DNA of 64,000 nucleotides from Paenalcaligenes sp050487225. Lineage in GTDB: Bacteria > Pseudomonadota > Gammaproteobacteria > Burkholderiales > Burkholderiaceae_B. Positions 1 through 8,388 of this stretch are shown here, piece after piece. Below the pieces are notes generated by a model that saw only the letters and a list, made by a program, of their open reading frames with translations, was not told the origin of the DNA and did no database searches. The stretch lies in the NCBI RefSeq assembly GCF_050487225.1, contig NZ_JBKQGY010000001.1:1054001-1118000 (forward strand). The letters are read 5' to 3'. Numbering within the stretch: the stretch's first letter is position 1; each line of letters begins with the position of its first letter. The translations under genes and the position numbers were made by a program.

Positions 1-165
1 TATCACGTTATCTTGTTCTACCCCCACCAGAAACAGCTCTGGCTGAGCTGTCAGCTTGCGCGCAATATCCTTACGAGGATCATTCCAAGGGCGCGTTAAG
101 CCGCAGGTTTCCCAAAGCGCAATCACCGCCGTTTCATCCGCAGGTTGGTAAGAACGAATTTCCAT
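1..165 (-). CDS. ypeA: GNAT acetyltransferase, YpeA-like (partial, C-terminus outside window)
   Basis: The first 55 codons of a minus-strand gene are visible, beginning at ATG 165 and running off the left edge. The translation opens MEIRSYQPADETAVIALWE and continues CGLTRPWNDPRKDI. This closely matches my recollection of the N-terminus of E. coli YpeA (start MEIR, then the LLRPWNDP region), a GCN5-related N-acetyltransferase of unknown substrate. The acetyl-CoA binding motif would lie beyond the edge. It is read away from the MarR gene. Family membership is fairly secure; the substrate is unknown. Confidence 0.75.
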   Translation of the reverse strand, partial: MEIRSYQPADETAVIALWETCGLTRPWNDPRKDIARKLTAQPELFLVGVEQDNVI

Positions 166-311
166 AATTATCAGTATTGATACTGGTGGATGACAAGCAT
201 GCTTAGCGTGACGCGTCAAAGCACGATGAACGTCTTATCCTACCCTAGTAGATAAGCCTAATTTCATGAGCACACACAGTAAACTCACAATAAGACAGCA
301 CCGTGACCACA

Positions 312-770
312 CTACTCGTCGGATGGCTGCTTAGGCGTCTGTACAGCCCTAGCCGCATTCGTTAAGCCGCTTGCCAATACTCTCTGCTCTTCTGTACTGA
401 ACTGTTTCAGAAAAAGCTCGGCCACAGTGGACTCATACACTTTCCACATTTTTTTGCGCAGCTCTCTACCTTTATCCGTGATAGTTGCGAAAGCGGCCCT
501 GCCATCTTCGGCGGAGCGCGCCCTAGTCACCAGCCCCTCACTTTCTAGCCTATCTACCAATCGGGTGAGGTTATAGCGCTCTATGGCTAACTTATCTGCC
601 AATTCATGCATACGACGCGTACCGTCCGCCCCGCTCTCTAGCCCCCAGAGTACGTCGTACCACGCGTAGTTAGGCAGTTTCTCAGCTGCCAAACGCCGTT
701 CAATTTCGCGAATCATCACGCGATGCGTACGTACAAATGAGTACCAAAGATCCGGTTCACCAGCCGCCAT
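312..770 (-). CDS. MarR-family transcriptional regulator
   Basis: 152 aa, the usual MarR length. A winged helix-turn-helix spans roughly residues 50-105: HELADKLAIERYNLTRLVDR is helix-turn-helix followed by recognition helix, and SAEDGRAAF is the wing with the conserved D-x-R. Flanking helices would form the dimer interface. The gene is divergent from the large E1 gene at 941, and a perfect inverted repeat lies between them (829-859). It is therefore probably an autoregulating repressor of that gene, relieved by a small carboxylic or aromatic ligand. The ligand cannot be read from the sequence. Confidence 0.85.
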   Translation of the reverse strand: MAAGEPDLWYSFVRTHRVMIREIERRLAAEKLPNYAWYDVLWGLESGADGTRRMHELADKLAIERYNLTRLVDRLESEGLVTRARSAEDGRAAFATITDKGRELRKKMWKVYESTVAELFLKQFSTEEQRVLASGLTNAARAVQTPKQPSDE

Positions 771-828
771 AGCCCTGCTCCTTTTTCTACATTTTGATCA
801 CAGACACAATTTTAACTGACGAATATAC

Positions 829-859
829 GATTGCAAATGCTATGATTGCATTTGCAATC
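829..859. promoter_or_regulatory. Perfect 12-bp inverted repeat, probable MarR operator
   Basis: GATTGCAAATGC at 829-840 and its exact reverse complement GCATTTGCAATC at 848-859 are separated by 7 bp. The element lies midway between the divergent MarR gene and the E1 gene. MarR dimers bind palindromes of this size next to their own promoters, so assignment to the regulator at 312-770 is a reasonable inference. Both arms are seen directly; binding is not shown. Confidence 0.7.
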
Positions 860-940
860 CATACCGGCTACCCCGTAGGTTTGTCAGCTCAAGCCAACCC
901 ATGGCTTGTATAAAACATTGATTATTCTAGGAGATATGCC

Positions 941-3613
941 ATGACCCAGTCCCTCGTACCTCACGATAGTGATCCCCAAGAGACACGAGAATGGTTGGAG
1001 GCGTTAGAGGCTGTAGTTGCTGTTGAGGGCAGACCGCGGGCTCATTACCTGATCGACCAGTTGATGGATTTTGATGTTGAACAGCACGGCAGCTTGCATG
1101 GCAAAGTGACTACTGCTTACGTCAACACCATCCCTAAACGCAGCCAACCCACATATCCTGGCGACATAGGCATAGAGCGCAGGTTAAATGCCTATATACG
1201 CTGGAATGCAATGGTCATGGTGCTACGCGCTGGCAAGTACTCTAATGTGGGCGGGCATATTGCGACCTATCAGTCAGCCGCTGTGCTGTATGACGTGGGT
1301 TTCAACCACTTTTTTAGAGGCAGAACCGATAGCTTCGGTGGCGACATGGTGTACATACAAGGCCACTCTGCCCCCGGCATTTATGGACGCGCCTACTTGG
1401 AAGGACGCATTAGCGAAGAGCAGTTGGACAACTTCCGCCGCGAAGCTGGTAGAGATGGCTTATCGTCGTACCCTCACCCTCGCCTCATGCCTGAGTTTTG
1501 GCAGTTTCCTACCGTATCCATGGGCTTGGGGCCACTCACAGCGGCCTACCAAGCTCGCTTTATGCGCTATCTGGAATACCGTGGACTCATTCAGCACCAA
1601 GGCCGCAAAGTATGGGCATTCTTGGGGGATGGCGAAATGGATCAACCAGAATCCTTGGCGGCTATCTCGCTGGCAGGCCGCGAGCGCTTGGACAACATCA
1701 TCTTTGTGGTGAACTGCAATTTGCAGCGCCTAGATGGCCCCGTGCGCGGCAATAGCAAAATCGTTCAAGAGCTGGAAGGTACGTTCCGTGCCGCTGGCTG
1801 GAATGTCATTAAAGTATTGTGGGGTAGCGGCTGGGATGAGCTACTACAGCGCGATACTACCGGATTACTACGTCAACGCATGATGGAATGTGTGGATGGT
1901 GAATACCAAACCTTTAAGTCACAAAACGGCGCGTATGTGCGCGAACACTTCTTTGGTAAATACCCAGAATTGCTTGAGCTAGTCGCTCATTTATCCGACG
2001 ATGAGATTTGGGCCTTAACTCGTGGTGGCCATGACCCCGAAAAAGTCTACGCAGCCTATTCGCAAGCCGTAAACACCACGGGCAGACCTAGCGTTGTATT
2101 GGTCAAAACTGTGAAAGGTTTTGGGATGGGCGAGGCAGGTGAAGGCCAGAACATCAATCACCAGTTGAAGAAAATGAGTGCTGACGCGGTGCGAGCCTTC
2201 CGGGATCGTTTTTCACTACCGGTGTCTGACGATCAGTTAGAAGAAATGCCTTATCTGAAACCAGCCCCTGGCAGCGAGGAGGCACGTTACTTTGCCGAGC
2301 GTAGATCTACCCTTGGCGGCTATATCCCTGCTCGCATCAGTAAGGTAGAGCCTTTAGTCATCCCCCCGTTAAGTGCTTTCGCTGCACAACTCAAAGACAG
2401 CGGCGAGCGCGGTGTGTCCACCACCATGTCGTTTGTGCGCATACTCACCACGCTGCTAAAAGACCCCAACCTAGGCAAACTCATCATCCCCATCGTGCCG
2501 GATGAATCACGCACCTTTGGGATGGAGGGCTTATTCAGGCAGATAGGCATTCACTCTTATTTAGGACAGTTGTATACCCCTCAAGATGCGGGCCAACTGA
2601 GCTACTACAAAGAGGCCAAAGACGGACAGATCCTGCAAGAAGGGATTAATGAGTCTGGCGCCATGTCTTCGTGGATTGCTGCTGGTACGGCCTATAGCAA
2701 TCACGGCGTGACCGCCATCCCGTTCTACATTTTCTACTCTATGTTTGGGCTGCAACGTGTAGGCGATTTGGCCTGGGCTGCAGGGGACGCCCGCACTCGA
2801 GGCTTTATGTTGGGTGCCACATCAGGGCGCACAACCTTGATGGGCGAAGGCTTACAGCATGACGATGGGCACAGTCATGTACTGTCTTCCGTAATTCCTA
2901 ATTGCATCTCGTATGACCCTACTTTTGCCTACGAGCTAGCCGTCATCATTCAAGATGGCCTACGCCGCATGTACGTAGACCAAGAGGATATCTACTACTA
3001 CATCACCGTGCTGAACGAAAGCTACCCCAACCCTGCATTACTTGAGGGTTCAGAGGCTGGCATTCTAAAAGGGCTATACCTACTGCAGGAGGGTGAAAAA
3101 GATAGTGCTAAGACGCCTCAGGTACAGCTACTAGGAAGCGGCTCCATACTGCGCGAAGTCATTGCGGCTAGCGAGCTACTGCAGAATGACTTTGGTATGA
3201 GCAGCAATGTCTGGAGCGCTACCAGCCTGACAGAGCTACGTCGTGACGGCATGGCCGCTGAGCGCTGGAACCTGCTACACCCAGAAGCCGAACCTCGTAT
3301 TCCTTATGTACAGCAGTGCTTTGACAAACATGCTGGCCCCATTGTGGTGACCACCGACTACATGAAAATAGTTGGCGATCAAATACACCCGTTTATCCAT
3401 AACCGTCGCTTTGTATCCTTAGGCACCGACGGCTTTGGGCGCTCAGACACACGGGAGTCCCTACGTACTTTCTTTGAGGTAGACAGACATTTTATTGTTG
3501 TCGCGGCATTAAAAGCGTTAGCCGATGAGGGGCATATTTCACGCAGCGTGGTAGCCGAGGCCATTAAACGTTATGGGATAGATACTGAAAAACCGGATCC
3601 TGCATCCATTTAA
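941..3613 (+). CDS. aceE: Homodimeric-type 2-oxo acid dehydrogenase E1 (pyruvate dehydrogenase AceE / MdeB-like)
   Basis: 890 aa, the full length of homodimeric PDH E1 (about 885-900). It decarboxylates a 2-oxo acid with thiamine diphosphate and hands the acyl group to a lipoyl E2. The ThDP/Mg motif is visible at about residues 228-260 (GDGEMDQPE followed by NCNLQRLDGPVRGN). Other hallmarks are GGHIATYQSAA, HFFRGR, IQGHSAPGIYGRAYLEGR and DSFGGDMVYIQGHSAPG. AGGAG precedes ATG 941. No E2, E3 or lipoylation gene is adjacent and a MarR gene is divergent. That is unlike the housekeeping aceEF operon and resembles Pseudomonas mdeB, whose product acts on 2-oxobutyrate. It may be a second, inducible E1 for pyruvate or 2-oxobutyrate that borrows the housekeeping E2/E3. 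Family certain; substrate open. Confidence 0.9.
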   Translation: MTQSLVPHDSDPQETREWLEALEAVVAVEGRPRAHYLIDQLMDFDVEQHGSLHGKVTTAYVNTIPKRSQPTYPGDIGIERRLNAYIRWNAMVMVLRAGKYSNVGGHIATYQSAAVLYDVGFNHFFRGRTDSFGGDMVYIQGHSAPGIYGRAYLEGRISEEQLDNFRREAGRDGLSSYPHPRLMPEFWQFPTVSMGLGPLTAAYQARFMRYLEYRGLIQHQGRKVWAFLGDGEMDQPESLAAISLAGRERLDNIIFVVNCNLQRLDGPVRGNSKIVQELEGTFRAAGWNVIKVLWGSGWDELLQRDTTGLLRQRMMECVDGEYQTFKSQNGAYVREHFFGKYPELLELVAHLSDDEIWALTRGGHDPEKVYAAYSQAVNTTGRPSVVLVKTVKGFGMGEAGEGQNINHQLKKMSADAVRAFRDRFSLPVSDDQLEEMPYLKPAPGSEEARYFAERRSTLGGYIPARISKVEPLVIPPLSAFAAQLKDSGERGVSTTMSFVRILTTLLKDPNLGKLIIPIVPDESRTFGMEGLFRQIGIHSYLGQLYTPQDAGQLSYYKEAKDGQILQEGINESGAMSSWIAAGTAYSNHGVTAIPFYIFYSMFGLQRVGDLAWAAGDARTRGFMLGATSGRTTLMGEGLQHDDGHSHVLSSVIPNCISYDPTFAYELAVIIQDGLRRMYVDQEDIYYYITVLNESYPNPALLEGSEAGILKGLYLLQEGEKDSAKTPQVQLLGSGSILREVIAASELLQNDFGMSSNVWSATSLTELRRDGMAAERWNLLHPEAEPRIPYVQQCFDKHAGPIVVTTDYMKIVGDQIHPFIHNRRFVSLGTDGFGRSDTRESLRTFFEVDRHFIVVAALKALADEGHISRSVVAEAIKRYGIDTEKPDPASI

Positions 3614-3635
3614 ATCACGTATATCTGCCCGCTAT

Positions 3636-3665
3636 AGAAAAAGCCCGCAATTGCGGGCTTTTTCT
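3636..3665. terminator. Bidirectional intrinsic terminator
   Basis: A 30-bp perfect palindrome with an AGAAAAAGCCCGCAA arm, giving a GC-rich stem flanked by A-runs and T-runs. It sits 22 bp after the E1 stop and 8 bp before the end of the convergent lipoprotein gene, so it serves both. Confidence 0.9.
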
Positions 3666-3673
3666 GTGACTAC

Positions 3674-4198
3674 TTAGTTTTCTTGTTCTGCTGTTTGTAC
3701 TAAATTAACCTTTGGCGTAATGGGTGCTTCTGTTTTTTCTGCCACTAGCACTTCCTCGCCTTGCAGAGGAACACCATCTTTATGATGAGTTCTATCAAAA
3801 ACAAAAACCTTCCCAAACACTACTTGAATCCACGCTGGGTAGTTGTAAGCAGTGCCTCTATTGTGATCAATAATTGCACCAATCCCGCCCCCAAATAGGA
3901 TATTCCCAAACATCCCTGCTCCAGCACGAGAAATAGCCGTACCCGTCGCCTTATCCTCTCTATCGGGTGCACTACACGTAATACTTAGGTCATTACTCGA
4001 TTTATTGACCATCGTATGTTTGCCTATCTCTGTATTGTAGGTACCTTTATCATTGATTAATTCACATGTCGCCTCGGCCACGGGCTGCCCAGACTCATCC
4101 AAAGCATCTACTCGCACTAATTGCGTAGATTCAGAAGTAATAGAGGCACAACCAGACGTTAACGCTACGACTGACAGCATTGATATGATTCTCTTCAT
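3674..4198 (-). CDS. Predicted lipoprotein of unknown function
   Basis: 174 aa from ATG 4198; an in-frame GTG two codons upstream is less likely because GAGGTGGG sits just before the ATG. The signal peptide MKRIISMLSVVALTSGC ends in a lipobox with Cys17, so it should be acylated and anchored in the envelope. The mature part begins ASITSESTQLVRVDALDESG and contains two further cysteines (TCELIND, ITCSAPD) and a Gly-rich, possibly membrane-inserting segment (GAGMFGNILFGGGIGAIID) at about residues 102-120. The overall look resembles small lipoproteins that carry a PEGA-like start and a glycine-zipper segment, but I do not recognise a function. It stands alone with its own promoter and terminator. 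Confidence 0.7.
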   Translation of the reverse strand: MKRIISMLSVVALTSGCASITSESTQLVRVDALDESGQPVAEATCELINDKGTYNTEIGKHTMVNKSSNDLSITCSAPDREDKATGTAISRAGAGMFGNILFGGGIGAIIDHNRGTAYNYPAWIQVVFGKVFVFDRTHHKDGVPLQGEEVLVAEKTEAPITPKVNLVQTAEQEN

Positions 4199-4249
4199 TC
4201 CCACCTCTTTTTAAATGTAAGTAAATTTTATTTTTCATTTCAGGAGGTG

Positions 4250-4277
4250 ATTTTATGATGTAAATCATAATTGTCAA
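4250..4277 (-). promoter_or_regulatory. Sigma-70-type promoter with internal palindrome, upstream of the lipoprotein gene
   Basis: On the minus strand, a consensus -35 TTGACA (4272-4277) and -10 TAAAAT (4250-4255) are 16 bp apart. The spacer region holds a perfect inverted repeat TTATGAT-N4-ATCATAA (4253-4270), placed where a repressor would block polymerase. The half-site resembles an FNR/Anr half-site only loosely. The predicted start is about 45 bp before the ATG. Confidence 0.6.
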
Positions 4278-4416
4278 ATCAGAACAATAAATTACTCCAT
4301 AGCCATATTTTTATCCCCTTAATAGCTCAGCAACTATTACTTCGTTTATAGCGGATATTTATCAAAATGATTGTTCTCTATAACACAATCTGTACCGTAC
4401 ATTTTCTAGACAAGCC

Positions 4417-5286
4417 TTAACTACCCACACACGCCAAAAAACCTCGTAAACAGGGATTTTGATTTGCAGGTGACCAGACCAATACCTGTTCAATCAGTGG
4501 CGCATCATCTAACGGTAAATACTGCAGCCCTGCCACCTGCGCTTTTTGCATAGAAGCGGGCACTAACGCAATACCAACGCCTTCTGCCACTAGGCTCAGC
4601 ACAGTTTGCTGCAGTTGTACCTCGAAACGTATATTGGGATTAAAACCATGTCGCTGGCAATGCTTCACAATCGCCGCATATAGCGATGAAGCGGCATTTT
4701 CTGCTGCCACCACAAACGCTTCATCTTGCAACTGCGTAATAGCAAGACTAGGCTCTGAAGCCAATGCGTGTGTACTGGCCAGCGCTACACATAACGGCTC
4801 GGCAACAACAGTTTGGGTATTCAACCCTTGCTCATCTTCGGATGGCAATAACACTGCCGCATCAATATCCCCTCTACGCACTTGCTCTAACAGGTTGTTG
4901 GATACCACCTCACAAAGCTGCAACGTTACCTCTGGCCACGCTGCGCTAAACAATCTGGTGTAACGCGGAATCACACTGTAGGCCGCACACATCGTAAAAC
5001 CTATGGTCAATACGCCGGCATCACCGGCGGCAACCGCTCTCGCATTGTGAACTGCTTGCTCCAGTGTGTTTAAGACGTTTTTCGCATCCTGATAGAAACA
5101 TTCGCCAGCCGCCGTCAGCGTGACATTACGCGAATTACGTTCTAGTAATTTAACGCCAATACTTTGCTCTAATGCCGTCAACTGTCGGCTAAGCGGTGGT
5201 TGTGATATGTGCAAACGCGCTGCCGCCTGACCGAAGTGCAGGGTCTCAGCCAACGCCACAAAATAACGCAGCGGTTTAATATCCAT
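4417..5286 (-). CDS. LysR-family transcriptional regulator
   Basis: 289 aa, typical length. The N-terminal helix-turn-helix is MDIKPLRYFVALAETLHFGQ then AAARLHISQPPLSRQLTALE, followed by the conserved LLERNSRNVTLTAAG. The rest (about residues 90-289) is the two-lobed periplasmic-binding-protein-like effector domain (DAGVLTIGFT, GDIDAAVLLP, EGVGIALVPAS). The start of this domain resembles CatR/BenM-type LysR proteins. The gene is divergent from the AEC carrier at 5387 with 100 bp between, the classic arrangement in which the LysR protein controls the neighbour. The inducer is unknown. Confidence 0.9.
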   Translation of the reverse strand: MDIKPLRYFVALAETLHFGQAAARLHISQPPLSRQLTALEQSIGVKLLERNSRNVTLTAAGECFYQDAKNVLNTLEQAVHNARAVAAGDAGVLTIGFTMCAAYSVIPRYTRLFSAAWPEVTLQLCEVVSNNLLEQVRRGDIDAAVLLPSEDEQGLNTQTVVAEPLCVALASTHALASEPSLAITQLQDEAFVVAAENAASSLYAAIVKHCQRHGFNPNIRFEVQLQQTVLSLVAEGVGIALVPASMQKAQVAGLQYLPLDDAPLIEQVLVWSPANQNPCLRGFLACVGS

Positions 5287-5329
5287 AATTGATGCAGAAA
5301 AGGTATTAATTCATCAGAAAAATAGCATT

Positions 5330-5347
5330 GGTAAGCAATGATTTACC
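5330..5347. promoter_or_regulatory. Palindrome GGTAA-N8-TTACC, candidate LysR site
   Basis: A short inverted repeat in the LysR/AEC intergenic region, with 5-bp arms at 5330-5334 and 5343-5347. Position and symmetry suit a LysR operator, though it is not an exact T-N11-A motif. Confidence 0.4.
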
Positions 5348-5386
5348 TTTTTACACTATACGCTTCACCTGCTGCATCACCTACTT

Positions 5387-6322
5387 ATGCTCTCCGTTCT
5401 TGCTGTCATTTTGCCCATTTTTTCACTCATCGCTACAGGATGGATAGCCCGTAAAGCTGGGGCCTTGGGGCCTCGTGCAACAGGCGAGATCAATAACTTT
5501 GTGGTCTACCTAGCGCTCCCCGCCTTGCTGTTTGACATCGTCGCTAACGCGGATTGGCACACTCTGTGGCAACCCACATTTGTAGCAGCCTTTGGATTAG
5601 GTACTGCCCTACTCTTTATAGCGACCTTATGCCTACAACGCTTACGTACCAAGAAACTCGCCGATGCCACCATAGATGCTTTAAATGCTTCTTATGCAAA
5701 CACGGGGTTCATGGGCATACCCTTAGCGTTGGCGGTACTCGGACAGCCAGCCCTAATCCCTGCATTAGTCTCAACGATTCTAACCGTTTGTGTGCTGTTT
5801 GCCGTCGCCATCGTCGTTATTGAAGTGAGCTTACAAACTGACCGCAGCACCACACAAATGTTGAGCAACATTGCCAAACAACTGGCTCGCAACCCGTTAT
5901 TGGTCGCCCCCGTTGCTGGCACAGTGGTAATGCTATCGGGTGTCAGCCTTCCTGCCCCTATTAACAGCTTCTTGAAACTTTTGGGTGGTGCGGCCTCACC
6001 TTGCGCGCTGATTGCATTAGGACTATTTCTGGCACAACGCCGCAACTCTACCGGCACCTTAAAAGGGCTACGTACCGTGGTTGCACTTAAGCTTGTGATA
6101 CATCCACTCGTTGTTTGGCTGTTAGCGACGCACCTCTTTAGCCTGCCAGAACCTCTGGTTCACAGTGCTGTGTTGTTAGCTGCCTTACCTACTGGCACGG
6201 GGCCATTCATGGTTACACAGTACTATAAGAGGGATGGCAATTTGACCTCTGCCGCCATTTTAGTATCCACCGTCCTATCCCTATTTAGTATCACCGCCTA
6301 CGTCGTGCTAACACGCCTCTAA
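5387..6322 (+). CDS. AEC-family (auxin efflux carrier) transporter
   Basis: 311 aa with about ten hydrophobic segments in two five-helix halves, the AEC/BASS layout. The start MLSVLAVILPIFSLIATGWI and the motif NNFVVYLALPALLFDIVA, followed by SYANTGFMGIPLA, are typical of bacterial AEC proteins that move malonate, malate or other carboxylates. The second half shows PLVWLL-like and PTGTGPFMVTQYY segments. It is divergent from and probably induced through the LysR regulator. Substrate unknown; direction (uptake or efflux) cannot be told from sequence. Confidence 0.88.
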   Translation: MLSVLAVILPIFSLIATGWIARKAGALGPRATGEINNFVVYLALPALLFDIVANADWHTLWQPTFVAAFGLGTALLFIATLCLQRLRTKKLADATIDALNASYANTGFMGIPLALAVLGQPALIPALVSTILTVCVLFAVAIVVIEVSLQTDRSTTQMLSNIAKQLARNPLLVAPVAGTVVMLSGVSLPAPINSFLKLLGGAASPCALIALGLFLAQRRNSTGTLKGLRTVVALKLVIHPLVVWLLATHLFSLPEPLVHSAVLLAALPTGTGPFMVTQYYKRDGNLTSAAILVSTVLSLFSITAYVVLTRL

Positions 6323-6388
6323 GCCTGCAAACGCTGGCTACCTTAGGGGTCAGCGCTACATTGTATGTAGATCAATAAAGGAGACCGT

Positions 6389-6853
6389 ATGACCGCCCCC
6401 AGCTACCCGCTGTCGTTTAGAACAGCACAGCATGATGACTTGCCTGCGATTATTGCTCTGCTTTCAGACGACCCACTAGGTGCTACACGAGAAGGGAACG
6501 AATACGAGGCCGCCTACCATGCGGCCTTTATGGCGATACAAGCCCAACGTGGTAACTCACTGATTGTGGCTGAACATCAAAACAAGGTGGTTGGTGTATT
6601 ACAGCTCACTCTTATTCCTGGCTTATCTCGTGGCGGCATGCTCCGGGCACAACTAGAAAGTGTACGTGTGAGCAGCCAACATCGCGGGCTAGGTATAGGT
6701 AGAAAGATGTTGGAATACGCGATTGCTCACGCTCGCACGGCAGGGTGTGGCATGGTGCAACTAACCAGTGACAAACAGCGCACCGATGCTCTGCGATTTT
6801 ATGAAGGTCTGGGGTTTGCACCCTCTCACGAAGGCTTCAAGCTCATGCTGTAA
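6389..6853 (+). CDS. GNAT-family N-acetyltransferase
   Basis: 154 aa. The acetyl-CoA loop is LESVRVSSQHRGLGIGRKML (about residues 90-109, with the R/Q-x-x-G-x-G/A core HRGLGIG). The C-terminal TSDKQRTDALRFYEGLGF is the usual beta6-alpha4 ending. AAGGAGACC sits well placed before ATG 6389. The motif LQLTLIPGLSRGG is seen in a branch of small GNATs that often sit beside transporters. Substrate unknown. Confidence 0.88.
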   Translation: MTAPSYPLSFRTAQHDDLPAIIALLSDDPLGATREGNEYEAAYHAAFMAIQAQRGNSLIVAEHQNKVVGVLQLTLIPGLSRGGMLRAQLESVRVSSQHRGLGIGRKMLEYAIAHARTAGCGMVQLTSDKQRTDALRFYEGLGFAPSHEGFKLML

Positions 6854-6901
6854 ATCATATGGCCATGTAAACCATCAGTGTGGGCATAGCCAACGATGTA
6901 C

Positions 6902-7171
6902 TCATTCGTTGATGTAGTAGTCTTCTTCGGTTTCGATGATGACCAAATGTTCTTTTTCTGTGATTACGGCTTTATTCGTACGTATCTCATCGCCACGCCC
7001 TGTAATCACTACATTACCTTTAGCGTGAAACTCCATTGGCTTGACCATTTCAATTTCGTCTGCCTGAATCTCAATGGCACTCACTTGAGCAGCCAAATGC
7101 TCTTTAGTCTGCTCTGCCGCAACCAGCACAGGCCACAAGCCACACAACGCCACCACCACAACTTTCTTCAT
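6902..7171 (-). CDS. Short LptA/OstA-like periplasmic protein
   Basis: 89 aa. Signal peptide MKKVVVVALCGLWPVLVAAE, probably cut after VAA. The mature part IEIQADEIEMVKPMEFHAKG then NVVITGRGDEIRTNKAVI follows the LptA/OstA beta-strand pattern (D-x-I/A...GNV-x-I...I-x-TD/NKA). A true LptA is about 170-190 aa, so this is one or two jelly-roll repeats only. A paralogue lies at 43427-43861 and shares IEV..P...HAKGNVVIT. No lptB/lptC is adjacent, so a role in LPS transport is not implied. Envelope location likely; function unknown. Confidence 0.6.
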   Translation of the reverse strand: MKKVVVVALCGLWPVLVAAEQTKEHLAAQVSAIEIQADEIEMVKPMEFHAKGNVVITGRGDEIRTNKAVITEKEHLVIIETEEDYYINE

Positions 7172-7275
7172 GCTAGATCTTCAAGAGTCGAGCACATCGC
7201 TCACCTTAACTATTTAGCATATCGATATAGCGTGGATGTTAAGCATTGCAAGCAGGTAATACCGTGTATTTTGAC

Positions 7276-7698
7276 CTACGTAACCGCTTTAAGTAGAAAG
7301 ACTTCAGCGGCTGCTTGTAACGGCCCAAACTGCACAGCCCCAGCCTCCCTAAAACCATTGCGCTGATGCCATGCCAGCGGTTCTGGTTCATCGGCCTGTG
7401 CAGATGTCATCAATAAGGTTGCACCCGCATCCAGCATTAACCTTTCCCAATGATGAAGCAACGCCCTGCCTACGCCACGACGCTGATGTTCAGGTTGCAC
7501 CCGAATCATATCCATAAAAGGAATTTTTCCCCAGAATAGGCTATATCGCAAAAAGCCCACTAGTTGCCCCTGCCGCTCGGCAACAATGTACTCGTTCTGC
7601 GCCACGCAACGTTGCACCCACGAGGGCGCTACCTCGGTATCGTGTGCCACCAGCCAATCCTGATGCGCGGTAGTCGCAATAGTCACAACTAGCGTCAT
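7276..7698 (-). CDS. GNAT-family N-acetyltransferase
   Basis: 140 aa. The acetyl-CoA loop is MIRVQPEHQRRGVGRALLHH (about residues 64-83). The ending DEPEPLAWHQRNGFREAGAV is typical. Monocistronic between two convergent or unrelated genes. The substrate cannot be inferred. Confidence 0.87.
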   Translation of the reverse strand: MTLVVTIATTAHQDWLVAHDTEVAPSWVQRCVAQNEYIVAERQGQLVGFLRYSLFWGKIPFMDMIRVQPEHQRRGVGRALLHHWERLMLDAGATLLMTSAQADEPEPLAWHQRNGFREAGAVQFGPLQAAAEVFLLKAVT

Positions 7699-7838
7699 GT
7701 GATCCTTTACGTAAATAGGCTTATGGAATGAGAACCCATCATAGCCTCAGCTCACGTGATCACGCTGACTTATTTTTAGAATGATTTCGCTATATTGTAT
7801 TGGTGATCTGCTTTACTCAGATCACCCTACCTCACGAC

Positions 7839-8060
7839 TTATGCGTAAGAGACCTGAGCGGCACGAATTGTCCGCTCCGCAAAGCGCTGAGCTTCTGCCA
7901 AGGCATCTTCAATTCGGCCAAATGCACCGCTAATCACCATATGCTCATGTGGAGCAGGAACGATCCTTGTCTCTACTTGCCCGTTATCCAGAGCTCTAAT
8001 CTCTACTTCGTACTTCCAGCCCTCAGAGGATCTCTGAGCTACAACTGTCCACTCTTCCAT
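7839..8060 (-). CDS. Small protein of unknown function
   Basis: 73 aa, MEEWTVVAQRSSEGWKYEVE and onward, soluble and acidic/basic mixed with no Cys, ending in an amphipathic helix rich in Ala/Arg/Glu (RIEDALAEAQRFAERTIRAA). GGGGATG lies just before ATG 8060. The composition looks like a real protein and is better than the overlapping plus-strand frame at 7800-8078. I do not recognise a family. Confidence 0.5.
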   Translation of the reverse strand: MEEWTVVAQRSSEGWKYEVEIRALDNGQVETRIVPAPHEHMVISGAFGRIEDALAEAQRFAERTIRAAQVSYA

Positions 8061-8272
8061 GTCATCCCCACGTACTAGTCATATAACCTTTATTGCCTGA
8101 CTTAAGCGCTATAGAAAGTTGAAAGATATAGTACGACTTTACAACTTATACATATTGCCATAGCTCAGACAATTCACAATTTGCCAAGTCTACCAGCACA
8201 ATACGTTATTTTTTCTGTAGAGACGAAACTAAAAGAAACAGCCGCTAACGCTTACTCCGTAAGGTTTTGGGC

Positions 8273-8306
8273 AAAAAAATCCCCGCATTCTCAACACGAA
8301 TCGGGG
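8273..8306 (-). terminator. Intrinsic terminator (minus strand)
   Basis: On the minus strand CCCCG...CGGGG with supporting ATTC/GAAT-type pairs is followed by ATTTTTTT. It lies about 83 bp past the stop of the small ORF at 8389-8481, supporting a transcript there. Confidence 0.7.
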
Positions 8307-8388
8307 CAATAAGTAACCTGTTTTGTAAAGTCAGACGCTCTATTACTGCCTCTGTAAACCTTTACACTTCCTTCATCTGAATGACGAC

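Noticed and set aside
4241..4263. Plus-strand AGGAGGTGAT followed by ATGATGTAA, a strong ribosome site on a two-codon ORF
   Set aside because: The same bases form the minus-strand promoter and palindrome of the lipoprotein gene, no gene follows on the plus strand, and a two-codon ORF is not supportable.
7800..8078. 92-codon plus-strand ORF over the small protein at 7839-8060
   Set aside because: Cys/Leu/Pro-rich with no ribosome site; the minus-strand frame has a better start signal and protein-like composition.
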